From Bin80 sp026708685 (GTDB lineage Bacteria; Bacteroidota; Rhodothermia; Rhodothermales; Bin80), in NCBI GenBank assembly GCA_965200955.1, contig OZ241742.1, positions 2,170,001-2,234,000 on the forward strand: a stretch of DNA of 64,000 bases, given 5' to 3'. A program made the translations under genes and the position numbers. This document shows, piece after piece, positions 1 to 7,470 of this stretch. The notes beneath the pieces are model-generated. The model did no database searches. It was given only the letters and a program-made list of their open reading frames with translations, and was not told where the DNA came from. Each line of letters starts with the position of its first letter. The first letter of the stretch is position 1.

Positions 1-708
1 GTGGGCCTCATCTTTTGCAGTCGCCTCTGCCTGATCACGCAGTTCCAGAAGTTCAAGTGCGATATCTTCCTGTGCTTTTTCAAGGAGTTCCTCCCGTAAG
101 TGACGACGAGCCTCTGATTGGGTCAAATCCGCGATCAACTCCAGTTTTTGGAGGCGATCACGGATCAAAGAATCCAGACGGGACTGTCGGGACTCCAGAT
201 CATGTTTGAGAGCATCAACGGAGGCAAGTTCACGTTCTGCTCTGTCAGACAAATGTTCAAGCTCTGTTCTGAGTTTTTCAGCCTGACGTTTTGTCTTTTC
301 AGTCTCGGTTTGAAGCAATTCCGTGACTTGAGTTGCTTCGTACAGAATATTCTGTTTCTTTGTTAAGCGCCGATTCCTGTTGTTGAGTTTCTTCCGAATA
401 CGGTCATTTTTTTGCCTCAATTGGCGTTTTTCCTGTTCTAAAGACTCGCGCTCTTTATTGAGGGCAACTTCTTGATGATGAAGTTCAGTACGTTCATGTT
501 CAAAAGTTGCTTGAGTCGTTTTGATCACCTCTTCTTTCAAGGCGATAGATTCTTCCTCTGCAACAGCTAAAATCGATGCAGCTTCCTGACGGGCTTGATT
601 CAATAGACCGCGGGAACGAACCGAAAGGATCCACCATGTTAGAGTCACTCCAGCACCAAACGCAAGTATGCATGCAATCAACAACAGGACGGCCTGCATG
701 CCGTCCAT
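1..708 (-). CDS. rny: Ribonuclease Y, N-terminal part (cut by window edge)
   Basis: RNase Y is a membrane-anchored endoribonuclease that starts mRNA decay. About 236 residues are visible. After MDGMQAV comes one hydrophobic segment (about residues 6-25, ending in two Trp), then a long charged coiled coil with many Glu/Lys/Arg/Gln, and then the family-typical stretch LELIADLTQSEARRHL just before the window ends. The KH and HD catalytic domains lie outside the window. The start is ATG at 708; a second in-frame ATG is at 699. It is the last visible gene of the minus-strand block after zapA and the 6S RNA candidate, a common neighbourhood in Bacteroidota. The identification rests on the membrane anchor plus coiled coil plus the LT-EA motif and on context, because the catalytic HD motif cannot be seen. 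Confidence 0.85.
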   Translation of the reverse strand, partial: MDGMQAVLLLIACILAFGAGVTLTWWILSVRSRGLLNQARQEAASILAVAEEESIALKEEVIKTTQATFEHERTELHHQEVALNKERESLEQEKRQLRQKNDRIRKKLNNRNRRLTKKQNILYEATQVTELLQTETEKTKRQAEKLRTELEHLSDRAERELASVDALKHDLESRQSRLDSLIRDRLQKLELIADLTQSEARRHLREELLEKAQEDIALELLELRDQAEATAKDEAH

Positions 709-725
709 GAGTAGTATAGTTAGTT

Positions 726-755
726 AAAAATAGCCTATACTGATAAGCATCAGTA
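726..755 (-). terminator. Weak intrinsic terminator or processing hairpin after 6S RNA
   Basis: On the minus strand a perfect 7-bp stem TACTGAT/ATCAGTA with a GCTT loop (738-755) is followed after a few bases by a run of five T (726-730). It lies just downstream of the 6S RNA candidate and just upstream of rny. The stem is AT-rich, so it may be a partial terminator or an RNA 3'-end hairpin. Confidence 0.4.
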
Positions 756-770
756 AGAGTTCCAAATAGA

Positions 771-951
771 GCACATGCGTCCGCAGCGGGGGGTGTGAAC
801 CCTAATCTACATGATTGGGTGCAGCTCAAATCTTTCCATGATCCCCTGCGGTGAACGATCCATTAGGATTGGGGCCTGATGTCCAGATTTGAAGTCAACT
901 CCCTTTGAACGATATTGACGGTTCACATGCCTAACCGCCACGGACGCGTGC
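771..951 (-). ncRNA. ssrS: 6S RNA candidate
   Basis: The 270-bp gap between zapA and rny folds on the minus strand into a long rod of about 180 nt. The closing stem pairs GCACGCGTCCGTGGCG (951-936) with the segment 788-771. Inside it GTGAACC (about 929-923) pairs with GGTTCAC (about 794-800). A large central bubble follows, with about 28 nt on the 5' side and 25 nt on the 3' side, and then CAAATCT/AGATTTG closes the apical arm. Rod shape, central open bubble, length and position next to zapA all match 6S RNA, which binds the housekeeping RNA polymerase holoenzyme by mimicking an open promoter. The exact ends are not determined. No covariance search could be run. Confidence 0.75.
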
Positions 952-987
952 ATTCAACGCAAACACCACAGAAGTCGTTGTGTTCCG

Positions 988-1296
988 CTATGAGGACTCA
1001 GTTGAAGTCTGCTGTGATACTAAAGCAATGACACGATCCATGTAATCCACTTCATGATCTATGGATGTGAGCAGGTCATTGGAAGATTCCTGTTCCTGAT
1101 ACAGTTCTTGGGCCAGTTCCAGGGCGATGAAGACAGCGGCTACCAGATCGGGTTGATCACCGTATTGTTGGGTAAACGATGCCTTCCTCTCATTGAGGTT
1201 TTCAGCCAGATGAGTCACCATCTCATAATCATCAGGATTGATCAGTATACGATAGTCCCGTTCAAAGATGCGCAGATTAACAGATTGCTGGCTCAT
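988..1296 (-). CDS. zapA: Cell division protein ZapA
   Basis: A protein of 102 residues with the ZapA pattern: N-terminal strand segment VNLRIFERDYRILINPDD, then the helical LAENLNERKASF region and a long C-terminal helix with coiled-coil character. ZapA binds FtsZ and bundles protofilaments at the division ring. The ATG at 1296 is preceded directly by an in-frame TTG. I prefer the ATG because it overlaps the stop of the upstream coiled-coil gene by one base (TGATG), which suggests translational coupling. The 6S RNA candidate follows downstream. Confidence 0.9.
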   Translation of the reverse strand: MSQQSVNLRIFERDYRILINPDDYEMVTHLAENLNERKASFTQQYGDQPDLVAAVFIALELAQELYQEQESSNDLLTSIDHEVDYMDRVIALVSQQTSTESS

Positions 1297-1631
1297 CAAT
1301 CAGATTTCTTGTCTTCCTTGATGAGGTAGTCGTCAATCGTTTGAATGAATGAGTTGACGCGGGCGAGAAGCTCTTCTCGGTTCTCCTCAAAATTCACGGA
1401 AGTGACGCGAGATTTGATTTTGGGACTTGATTCAAGTTCAAGGATGCGTTGCGTCAGATCTTGATTTTCATTTCTCAATCGGTCAAGTTCCTTGACGAGA
1501 ATTTGTACCCGATCGCGTAAACGCCGCAGGGATACGGACCCTCTGGACACCGTTGACGACGGTGATGCTATCTCAGGCTCAGTTTGCTGAGTAGAGGATG
1601 GCGGTGCACTATATTTTTTTTCAACATCCAT
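1296..1631 (-). CDS. Small coiled-coil protein upstream of zapA (ZapB-like role possible)
   Basis: A protein of 111 residues. The first 35 residues are polar and Ser/Thr/Pro-rich and probably disordered. Residues about 35-70 form a strong heptad coiled coil (SLRRLRDRVQILVKELDRL and on), and the tail is a second amphipathic helix ending in acidic and basic residues. No enzymatic motif. It sits between pheT and zapA and overlaps zapA by one base. A division-related role like that of ZapB is inferred from the shape and neighbours only. Confidence 0.7.
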   Translation of the reverse strand: MDVEKKYSAPPSSTQQTEPEIASPSSTVSRGSVSLRRLRDRVQILVKELDRLRNENQDLTQRILELESSPKIKSRVTSVNFEENREELLARVNSFIQTIDDYLIKEDKKSD

Positions 1632-1700
1632 GAGATGAACCTAAAAATAGTTTAACCTTGATGGTAAGGTAAAGGTTCAATATACGGATGTTAATCTATA

Positions 1701-4151
1701 TTATGACCGTAGGATTGCATTAAATTGTTTAGAAAGAACATCAACAATTTTCTGCATGACGCGATCAATCTCTTTGTCGGTTAGGGTACGGTCAGCACCA
1801 AAGCGTAGGGAGAATGCAATGCTTTTCTGTCCCGCTGGAATCTGATCACCAGTGTAGATGTCAAACACATTCACCTCCTTGAGCAGAGGTTTGCCCGCTG
1901 TTTGCAGGGTCAATAGAAGGGGGCCCACGGATTGAGACTCTTCAACAGAGATGGCAAGGTCGCGTTCAACGATGGGATAGAGTGAAATTGGAGTGAAAGC
2001 CGTTGGTGGTTTTTGATCATACAATTCAAGGAGTCGCGTCCAGTTAAAATCTGCAAAAAAAACGGGGTGGGGGAGTTCGTAGTAGTCTTGAATCGAATCT
2101 GCAAGTTTTGCAATCGTTGCACACCGGAGATTTTCAGTAGCCAGGGTAATATGATATTCGGTGATTTCGGTCGGTTGATCATGGAATTGCATCTCAAATG
2201 GATTCAGCTGTAGGGTATCGAAAAGGAGGGACATATCTCCCTTAAGATCAAAAAAATCAGCCATTCGAGAACTCGTATCCCAGCTGGATGGATTTAAGGG
2301 ACCGCTGATGCCAATGAGAAGGGCATCATATTCGGAATAATGTTCAAGAAACGTAGACTGAGCAGAACCCTGGTGGAACACATGTCCAAATTCATAAAAG
2401 CGAAGCACAGGCTGAGAGTGGCGAACATTGTGTTTCATGACCGAGAGCATCCCTGGCAGCAGGGATGGTCTCAGGGTTGCCATAGAGGAGGACACGGCAT
2501 TGAGGGTGCGTACGGGTGGGGCTTCAACTCCCAAGACACCCTGACTGAACTGGGAAGCAACATCATCGGGCAATAGACTGTTCGTGTATATTTCACGGAA
2601 TCCGTTCCCCGTTAAAAAAGAGACCACCTCGTCACGTGCCTGATCACTGGGCCGTGCAAGGGGGGCAGGCAGTTGAAGGGGAGTGTGGGAATGCAAGGGG
2701 ATTTGATCATAGCCATGAATCCGGGCAATTTCTTCAATCAGATCAATTTCGCCAAAGATATCAGGTCGGTGTGACGGAACAGTGCAGGATAGAACTCCAT
2801 CGGTTTTCTCATCTACATGAAATCCAAGTGATACAAGGATTTGAGTGACATGACGATGTGTAATCTCAATGCCAAGAATGGCATGAATCCGTGAAAGGCG
2901 TAGATCTAAGGTAGGAAGAGGTTGAGGGTGGGGATGGATATCGATGATGCCATTCACTACGGATCCACCAGCGATCTCGTTGATCAGCTGGACAGCGCGC
3001 ATGGCTGCCCAGGGCTGAAGTTGTGCATCGACTCCCCGCTCAAATCGGTAAGAAGCATCGGTAGAGATCCCTAATGACTTGGCAGAGCGGCGGGTACCTG
3101 AAGGATCAAACCAGGCACTTTCAATCAGGATATTGGTGGTAGAATCATCCACCTCGGAGTTTTTACCTCCCATGATTCCACCGATAGCTATGGGCTGGTG
3201 TCCATCACAAATCAAGGCAACTCCACTGTCAAGTACATGATGTTTTTCGTCCAGTGTGATAAATTCCTCTCCTGAAACCGATGAACGTACAACAATCTGT
3301 TTGTTGGAGATCAGGTCATAGTTAAATGCATGTAGCGGCTGACCACATTCGTACATGACAAAGTTTGTGATATCAACGACATTGTTGATGGATCGCAGTC
3401 CAACGGATTCTAGTCTTCGTTGGAGCCATGGCGGAGATGGTGCAACGGTCACATTTTGAACCATCATCGCTGTGTAACGGCCACAGAGTTCAGGGCAGTG
3501 GATCTCAACATCAAGATGCTGGTCCATGTCTCCAGTGGATGATGGAGGGGTAATGTCAGGGAGACGCAGGGGTACATCACGGAGAGCCGCAAGATCTCGG
3601 GCTACGCCGATGTGACAGGTGGCATCGGGTCGGTTAGGGGTAATGCTCAGGTCAAAACAAACATCTTCGGTCAGATCGCATTCTCGGCGAAGATAGTCTA
3701 GCAGAGGCTCTCCAATCACAGAATGATCCGAAAGGACCATGATACCATCATGGTCGTCCGAAAGCCCTAACTCATCCTCCGCACAGATCATTCCAGTAGA
3801 TATTTCTCCACGTATTTTTGCTTTTTTGATCTTGATCGATTTGCCATGGAGTGTCAATGTAGTTCCTACGGTGGCAACTGCCACGCGTTGACCAACCTCT
3901 ACATTTGGAGCTCCGCAGACAATCTGCAAGGATTGGGGTTCCCCAAGAGTGACTTCACAAAGACGGAGGCGATCTGCATTTGGATGGGACTGAACCGATA
4001 GAATTTGTCCAACGATCACCCCATCAAGAGACAGACCTATTTGATCTACATGTTCTACCTCTAGTCCAGACATGGTCAGAGCATTCCCGACTTGCTGTGG
4101 GGGCCACTGATGATTTACGTATTTGGTCAGCCAGTTGTAGGAGATCTTCAT
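1701..4151 (-). CDS. pheT: Phenylalanine-tRNA ligase beta subunit
   Basis: 816 residues, the normal length for bacterial PheT. Domains in order: N-terminal MKISYNWLTKYV segment; EMAP-II-like tRNA-binding domain (about 40-150, with HPNADRLRLCEV and IVCGAPN); B3/B4 editing domain (about 205-375, with GRYTAMMVQNV and NNVVDITNFVMYECGQPLHAF); B5 domain (about 400-475); synthetase-like core (DLIEEIARIHGYDQIP and on); and C-terminal ferredoxin-fold anticodon-binding domain (about 720-816, VERDLAISVEE through FRFGADRTLTDKE-type residues). It forms the alpha2-beta2 enzyme with PheS, encoded three bases upstream, and should be controlled by the attenuator ahead of pheS. Confidence 0.97.
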   Translation of the reverse strand: MKISYNWLTKYVNHQWPPQQVGNALTMSGLEVEHVDQIGLSLDGVIVGQILSVQSHPNADRLRLCEVTLGEPQSLQIVCGAPNVEVGQRVAVATVGTTLTLHGKSIKIKKAKIRGEISTGMICAEDELGLSDDHDGIMVLSDHSVIGEPLLDYLRRECDLTEDVCFDLSITPNRPDATCHIGVARDLAALRDVPLRLPDITPPSSTGDMDQHLDVEIHCPELCGRYTAMMVQNVTVAPSPPWLQRRLESVGLRSINNVVDITNFVMYECGQPLHAFNYDLISNKQIVVRSSVSGEEFITLDEKHHVLDSGVALICDGHQPIAIGGIMGGKNSEVDDSTTNILIESAWFDPSGTRRSAKSLGISTDASYRFERGVDAQLQPWAAMRAVQLINEIAGGSVVNGIIDIHPHPQPLPTLDLRLSRIHAILGIEITHRHVTQILVSLGFHVDEKTDGVLSCTVPSHRPDIFGEIDLIEEIARIHGYDQIPLHSHTPLQLPAPLARPSDQARDEVVSFLTGNGFREIYTNSLLPDDVASQFSQGVLGVEAPPVRTLNAVSSSMATLRPSLLPGMLSVMKHNVRHSQPVLRFYEFGHVFHQGSAQSTFLEHYSEYDALLIGISGPLNPSSWDTSSRMADFFDLKGDMSLLFDTLQLNPFEMQFHDQPTEITEYHITLATENLRCATIAKLADSIQDYYELPHPVFFADFNWTRLLELYDQKPPTAFTPISLYPIVERDLAISVEESQSVGPLLLTLQTAGKPLLKEVNVFDIYTGDQIPAGQKSIAFSLRFGADRTLTDKEIDRVMQKIVDVLSKQFNAILRS

Positions 4152-4154
4152 GGA

Positions 4155-5186
4155 TCAAAACTGAGATAGGAATCGGTTATCATTTTCATAGAGAACTCGA
4201 ATATCCTGAATTCCATAATGAAGCATGGCGGGTCGCTCAACTCCCATTCCAAAAGCATAGCCGGTGTAACGTTCAGCGTCTATGCCAACCGCCTGAAGAA
4301 CATTGGAATGGACCATCCCACTTCCCAAAACCTCCATCCAGCGCCCTCCATTTGGATGATCAGGCAGTTCCCACCACACATCCAGCTCAGCACTTGGTTC
4401 AGTAAATGGGAAAAAGCTGGGTCTATATCTCAGTTTTACATCATGACCAAAAAAGGATTGGGCAAAACTGTAGATTGTTGTCTTGAGATCGGCCATGGTG
4501 ACTCCTTCATCCACGACCAGACCCTCCACCTGATGAAATAAACAGTAGGACTTGTAGGTAATGGTTTCATTTCGATAGACCCGACCGGGTGCAATGAGGC
4601 GAAAGGGAGGTTTTCCATCCAGCATTGCACGGATTTGGACTGGAGAGGTGTGGGTGCGCATCAAGATGTGCGATGAATGCTGATGTCCCTCATCAATAAA
4701 CAGGGTATCCTGCATATCCCGTGCTGGATGATCATCAGGGAAATTCAGTGCCGTAAAGTTGTGCCAGTCATCCTCCATTTCTGGGCCCTCAGCAATGTTA
4801 AATCCCATTCGGTTAAAGATATCGGTGATTTTGGTCAGGGCTAGGGAAATAGGATGACGCGAACCTTTCCACCGGTGCTGGCGGCCGGGGAGGGTAAGGT
4901 CAATTTGGGATGCAGCAGTGGAATCCTTTGCTACCTTGGAATGTGCCTCTGCAAGCGTGGACTGGGCGGTGTTGCGTAAAGCGTTTAACAACTGTCCTGC
5001 TTCACGACGGTCCGTTTTGGGTAAGTGTGGAATTACTTTAAAAAGCTGGGTAATGATTCCACGCTTTTGTCCGAGATAATGAACCCTGAACTCTTCGGCC
5101 TCAGAGGTGGACAGGAGGTGAGCAGTGGCAATCTCTCTATTGAGATCAGCCACGGTAGACTTAAGGCTCTCTATGGTGTTATCCAT
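4155..5186 (-). CDS. pheS: Phenylalanine-tRNA ligase alpha subunit
   Basis: 343 residues. An N-terminal coiled-coil tRNA-binding region (about 1-90) is followed by the class II catalytic core. Motif 1 is around HPISLALTKITDIFNRMGF, motif 2 around RTHTSPVQIRAM and RVYRNETITYKSYCLFHQVEG, motif 3 is GMGVERPAMLHYGI, where the usual Leu/Ile before AML is Pro. It charges tRNA-Phe together with PheT. The stop is three bases from the pheT start. The ATG at 5186 is only eight bases after the T-run of an intrinsic terminator, which makes it the target gene of the upstream Phe leader. Confidence 0.97.
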   Translation of the reverse strand: MDNTIESLKSTVADLNREIATAHLLSTSEAEEFRVHYLGQKRGIITQLFKVIPHLPKTDRREAGQLLNALRNTAQSTLAEAHSKVAKDSTAASQIDLTLPGRQHRWKGSRHPISLALTKITDIFNRMGFNIAEGPEMEDDWHNFTALNFPDDHPARDMQDTLFIDEGHQHSSHILMRTHTSPVQIRAMLDGKPPFRLIAPGRVYRNETITYKSYCLFHQVEGLVVDEGVTMADLKTTIYSFAQSFFGHDVKLRYRPSFFPFTEPSAELDVWWELPDHPNGGRWMEVLGSGMVHSNVLQAVGIDAERYTGYAFGMGVERPAMLHYGIQDIRVLYENDNRFLSQF

Positions 5187-5194
5187 TATTCAAT

Positions 5195-5227
5195 AAAAAA
5201 CCCGCCAGCCTGAAATACAGGGGCGGG
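5195..5227 (-). terminator. Intrinsic terminator/attenuator in front of pheS
   Basis: On the minus strand CCCGCC-CCTG, loop TATTT, CAGG-CT-GGCGGG forms a GC-rich stem with a two-base bulge, followed at once by TTTTTT. It ends eight bases before the pheS ATG and lies downstream of a 14-codon Phe-rich reading frame, so it is the terminator of an attenuation system more than a simple operon end. Confidence 0.9.
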
Positions 5228-5261
5228 AATGTACATACCGTACTCATCGGCCCCAGCCAGA

Positions 5262-5306
5262 TCAGATGCCGATGAAGAAAAAAGAATGTACTGAATAGGG
5301 TATCAT
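5262..5306 (-). CDS. Phe leader peptide (MIPYSVHSFFFIGI)
   Basis: A 14-codon ORF in the short rplT-pheS gap. It contains three consecutive phenylalanines at positions 9-11 and ends in TGA at 5264-5262, immediately before the attenuator hairpins. The ATG is three bases after the rplT stop, so translation may be coupled to rplT. The peptide itself probably has no function after synthesis; its translation senses Phe-tRNA charging. Too short for standard gene finders. Confidence 0.82.
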   Translation of the reverse strand: MIPYSVHSFFFIGI

Positions 5307-5309
5307 TAC

Positions 5310-5666
5310 CTAATTCTCAGACTGTTGAGCCTGCTTGACGACCTGAGCAAAAATGTCAGGTTCATTCATGGCAAGGTCTGCAAGAACCTTGCGATTGAGT
5401 GTGATTTCCTGCTGTCGCAGAGCAAATGCAAGACGTGAATAGGTTGTGCCATGGAGTCGTGCGGCAGCATTGATACGGCTAATCCATAGCCGCCGAAAGT
5501 GCTGTTTACGCTTGCGCCGATCGCGGTAGGAGTACTGTAGTCCTTTGTCGACAGCATGTTTGGCAACGGTATACACCTTGCTACGGCTTCCCCAGTATCC
5601 CTTGGCAAGCCGAAGAACTTTTTTTCTTCGCTGACGGGAAGCGACTCTGTTACGTGCTCGTGGCAT
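5310..5666 (-). CDS. rplT: 50S ribosomal protein L20
   Basis: 118 residues with typical L20 features: very basic N-terminus MPRARNRVASRQRRKKVL, KGYWGSRSKVYTVAKHAVDKGLQYSYRDRR, then the globular domain LWISRINAAARLHGTTYSRLAFAL. It binds 23S rRNA early in large-subunit assembly. It lies 18 bases after rpmI and just upstream of the Phe leader peptide. In other bacteria L20 represses the infC-rpmI-rplT operon, but no such site was identified here. Confidence 0.97.
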   Translation of the reverse strand: MPRARNRVASRQRRKKVLRLAKGYWGSRSKVYTVAKHAVDKGLQYSYRDRRKRKQHFRRLWISRINAAARLHGTTYSRLAFALRQQEITLNRKVLADLAMNEPDIFAQVVKQAQQSEN

Positions 5667-5684
5667 AATTCAAAAAGGTTACGA

Positions 5685-5885
5685 TCATGTAGAGGATCCC
5701 AACAGCCGATTGATCCGCGGTTCATCGCTTTTGTCAATGAGGGTTTTTTTGCCCAGTTCGCGTTTACGCTTTCGGCTTTTCTTGGTCAGGATGTGACTTT
5801 TGTACGCATGTGCACGCTTCAGTCGCCCCGAACCGGTGCGAGAGAAACGTTTTTTTGCGCCACTGTTTGACTTAATCTTTGGCAT
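5685..5885 (-). CDS. rpmI: 50S ribosomal protein L35
   Basis: 66 residues starting MPKIKSNSGAKKRFSRTGSG, the conserved L35 N-terminus; almost every second residue is Lys or Arg in the middle (SHILTKKSRKRKREL). The reading frame is open seven codons upstream, but the ATG at 5885 gives the conserved start. It is the second gene of the infC-rpmI-rplT set. Confidence 0.96.
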   Translation of the reverse strand: MPKIKSNSGAKKRFSRTGSGRLKRAHAYKSHILTKKSRKRKRELGKKTLIDKSDEPRINRLLGSST

Positions 5886-5937
5886 GAGAAAATGAATCAG
5901 AATCACGGTAAACGAACCAGTGAACCAAGGGTTCCGA

Positions 5938-6459
5938 TTATTTTTGCTTTAACGGTGCTAGGATAGCAGTCATTCGGCGCCCTTCCATTCGAGGCTCCTG
6001 ATCAATCTTTGAAACCTCATTGAGTGCTTCCACCAGCCGTGCAAGAATATCCATCCCCTGATTTTTATAGATGATATCACGTCCTCGGAACTGAACATAG
6101 GCACGCACTTTGTGCCCACTTAAAAGAAACTCACGGGCATGCTTGGTTTTGAATTCAAAGTCATGCGTATCTGTGCGTGGACGAAAGCGAATTTCCTTGA
6201 GTTGGGTCTGGTGCTGCTTTTTACGGGACTCCCGTTCTTTTTTGCTTTTCTCATAGAGATATTTTCCATAGTCCATGATTTTACAGACTGGAGGATTTGC
6301 GTGAGGTGCAATCTCTACGAGATCCAGATTTTGGCTCTCGGCCATGTACAGTGCTTTTTCAAGGGAGTACACGCCATGTTTTCCCTTAGGATCAACCACC
6401 CGAACTTGGGGGGCATCAATCGCATCATTGATGCGAGTTTGTATATCTTTTGCGATGAT
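5938..6459 (-). CDS. infC: Translation initiation factor IF-3 (non-ATG start)
   Basis: The IF-3 N-domain (INDAIDAPQVRVVDPKGKHG, then DLVEIAPHANPPVCKIMDYGKYLYE) and C-domain (KEIRFRPRTDTHDFEFK through the EPRMEGRRMTAILAP end) are both present. The conserved N-terminal segment extends beyond the first usable GTG, and there is no in-frame ATG or GTG upstream of it. The likely start is a rare codon: ATC at 6459 (followed by another ATC) or ATT at 6480. E. coli infC also uses a rare start, AUU, which lets IF-3 limit its own synthesis. tRNA-Val lies upstream on the same strand, so the 5' end of the mRNA is short. Confidence 0.9.
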   Translation of the reverse strand: MIAKDIQTRINDAIDAPQVRVVDPKGKHGVYSLEKALYMAESQNLDLVEIAPHANPPVCKIMDYGKYLYEKSKKERESRKKQHQTQLKEIRFRPRTDTHDFEFKTKHAREFLLSGHKVRAYVQFRGRDIIYKNQGMDILARLVEALNEVSKIDQEPRMEGRRMTAILAPLKQK

Positions 6460-6506
6460 GGTATGGGTTAGTTCTAGAATACAACGAGTAAGAATGTGAA
6501 TTCTTA

Positions 6507-6583
6507 TGGTGGGTCCTAATGGATTTGAACCATCGACCTCTACGATGTCAACGTAGCGCTCTAACCAACTGAGCTAAGGACCC
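6507..6583 (-). tRNA. tRNA-Val (anticodon GAC)
   Basis: A cloverleaf on the minus strand: acceptor GGGTCCT/AGGACCC, D-arm AGCTCAGTTGGTTAGAGC, anticodon stem CTACG/CGTAG around loop TTGACAT, T-arm with GGTTCAAATCC. Loop positions 34-36 read GAC, which decodes Val GUC/GUU. The 3' end ACCA is encoded (6510-6507). It lies just upstream of infC, on the same strand. Confidence 0.96.
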
Positions 6584-6663
6584 AAAGGACTACATGAAGT
6601 ACGAACCTTTAACAATAGCAATGAGATTCATGGATAGGAATGTATGGTGATTATACACGCAAG

Positions 6664-7299
6664 CTATAAAGTTAACGCAATACGAATCATTGAATCGGGG
6701 GTTACAGCGACTTCAATCACTTGATCTTGTTGACGACGGGCGGCAATGAGTGCGGTGACGGCCGCAATCAGACGATTGGCGACCAGAGCCACGATCAGAC
6801 TACCACGCCGCTGCGACCAGGATTCCGAGCTCCCGCGAAGATCTCGGTATCGCTGGAAATCTTCAATACTGTTCCATGACCACTGGAATTCGGGGTCATT
6901 CACTCGGGCGGCAAGATCAACGCGACGCTCCCGTAGTTGTGCATCTCTGTAGGCATCAGATGACAGATGGTTGCCAATGGTGAGATAGAAGCTGCGGTCT
7001 TTACCTTCAGTGCTAATACCTGCGTAGGAGGAGGCCCAAGTCTGATAGCTATTCACTAAATACCTGCGTTGCCATTCACTGGAAACAAGACCGACCATCA
7101 AAGCTACATCTACAACCGTATACAGTGTAGCAGTACGATTCCAACTGCCCTCATTGATATACTTGTGTCCAAGACCAGGAAGAAGAAGACTATAGGCAAC
7201 AGCCCTTGCAGGCTTGACGGGTGCTTGAGCACGAGACTCCGTTGAAACCAGAAAACCCACACAGAGAAGACACAACAATACGGTGGGGAGAAGCTTCAT
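6664..7299 (-). CDS. DUF5683-like membrane/periplasmic protein
   Basis: The reading frame is open from 7374, but the residues before MKLLPTVLLCLLCVGFL look non-coding and that Met (7299) starts a clear signal peptide ending near SRAQA. The mature part begins with AVAYSLLLPGLGHKYINEGSW, the hallmark of DUF5683-type proteins of Bacteroidota, followed by one or two hydrophobic segments (TVVDVALMVGLV; LIVALVANRLIAAVTALIAA). Molecular function unknown. It lies 170 bp downstream of the TonB-dependent receptor gene on the same strand and may be co-transcribed. Confidence 0.7.
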   Translation of the reverse strand: MKLLPTVLLCLLCVGFLVSTESRAQAPVKPARAVAYSLLLPGLGHKYINEGSWNRTATLYTVVDVALMVGLVSSEWQRRYLVNSYQTWASSYAGISTEGKDRSFYLTIGNHLSSDAYRDAQLRERRVDLAARVNDPEFQWSWNSIEDFQRYRDLRGSSESWSQRRGSLIVALVANRLIAAVTALIAARRQQDQVIEVAVTPDSMIRIALTL

Positions 7300-7470
7300 C
7301 CAACGATGATGGATGACCTGATCACTGTAGATACAGGCAATAGACTGTTTATGGTTCAGGGTAATGACGATCAAGAGAGTAATCAGCCATGATACAAAAA
7401 TAAAGCCATGGGGTTGCGTTAAGCATCCAAATGAATGTTCAACAGTTGATAGCTGATCATATTTGAATCT

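Larger units (their letters stand above)
5195..5306 (-). promoter_or_regulatory. Phenylalanine attenuator of pheST
   Basis: All parts of a leader-peptide attenuator are visible on the minus strand. (1) A leader ORF with three successive Phe codons at 5282-5274. (2) A first hairpin TCATCGGC (5275-5268) with GCCGATGA (5251-5244), whose 5' arm begins at the third Phe codon, so a ribosome stalled there would block it. (3) A competing pairing GGGGC (about 5255-5250) with GCCCC in the 5' arm of the terminator. (4) The strong terminator with six T just before pheS. Expected behaviour: low charged tRNA-Phe stalls the ribosome, the terminator is prevented and pheST is transcribed. The logic matches the E. 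coli pheM-pheST leader, but the sequence differs. Confidence 0.85.

Noticed and set aside
500..829. 109-codon minus-strand ORF overlapping rny start and the 6S region
   Set aside because: It is out of frame with the rny coiled coil, and its composition (Cys-rich, no domain) does not look like a protein.
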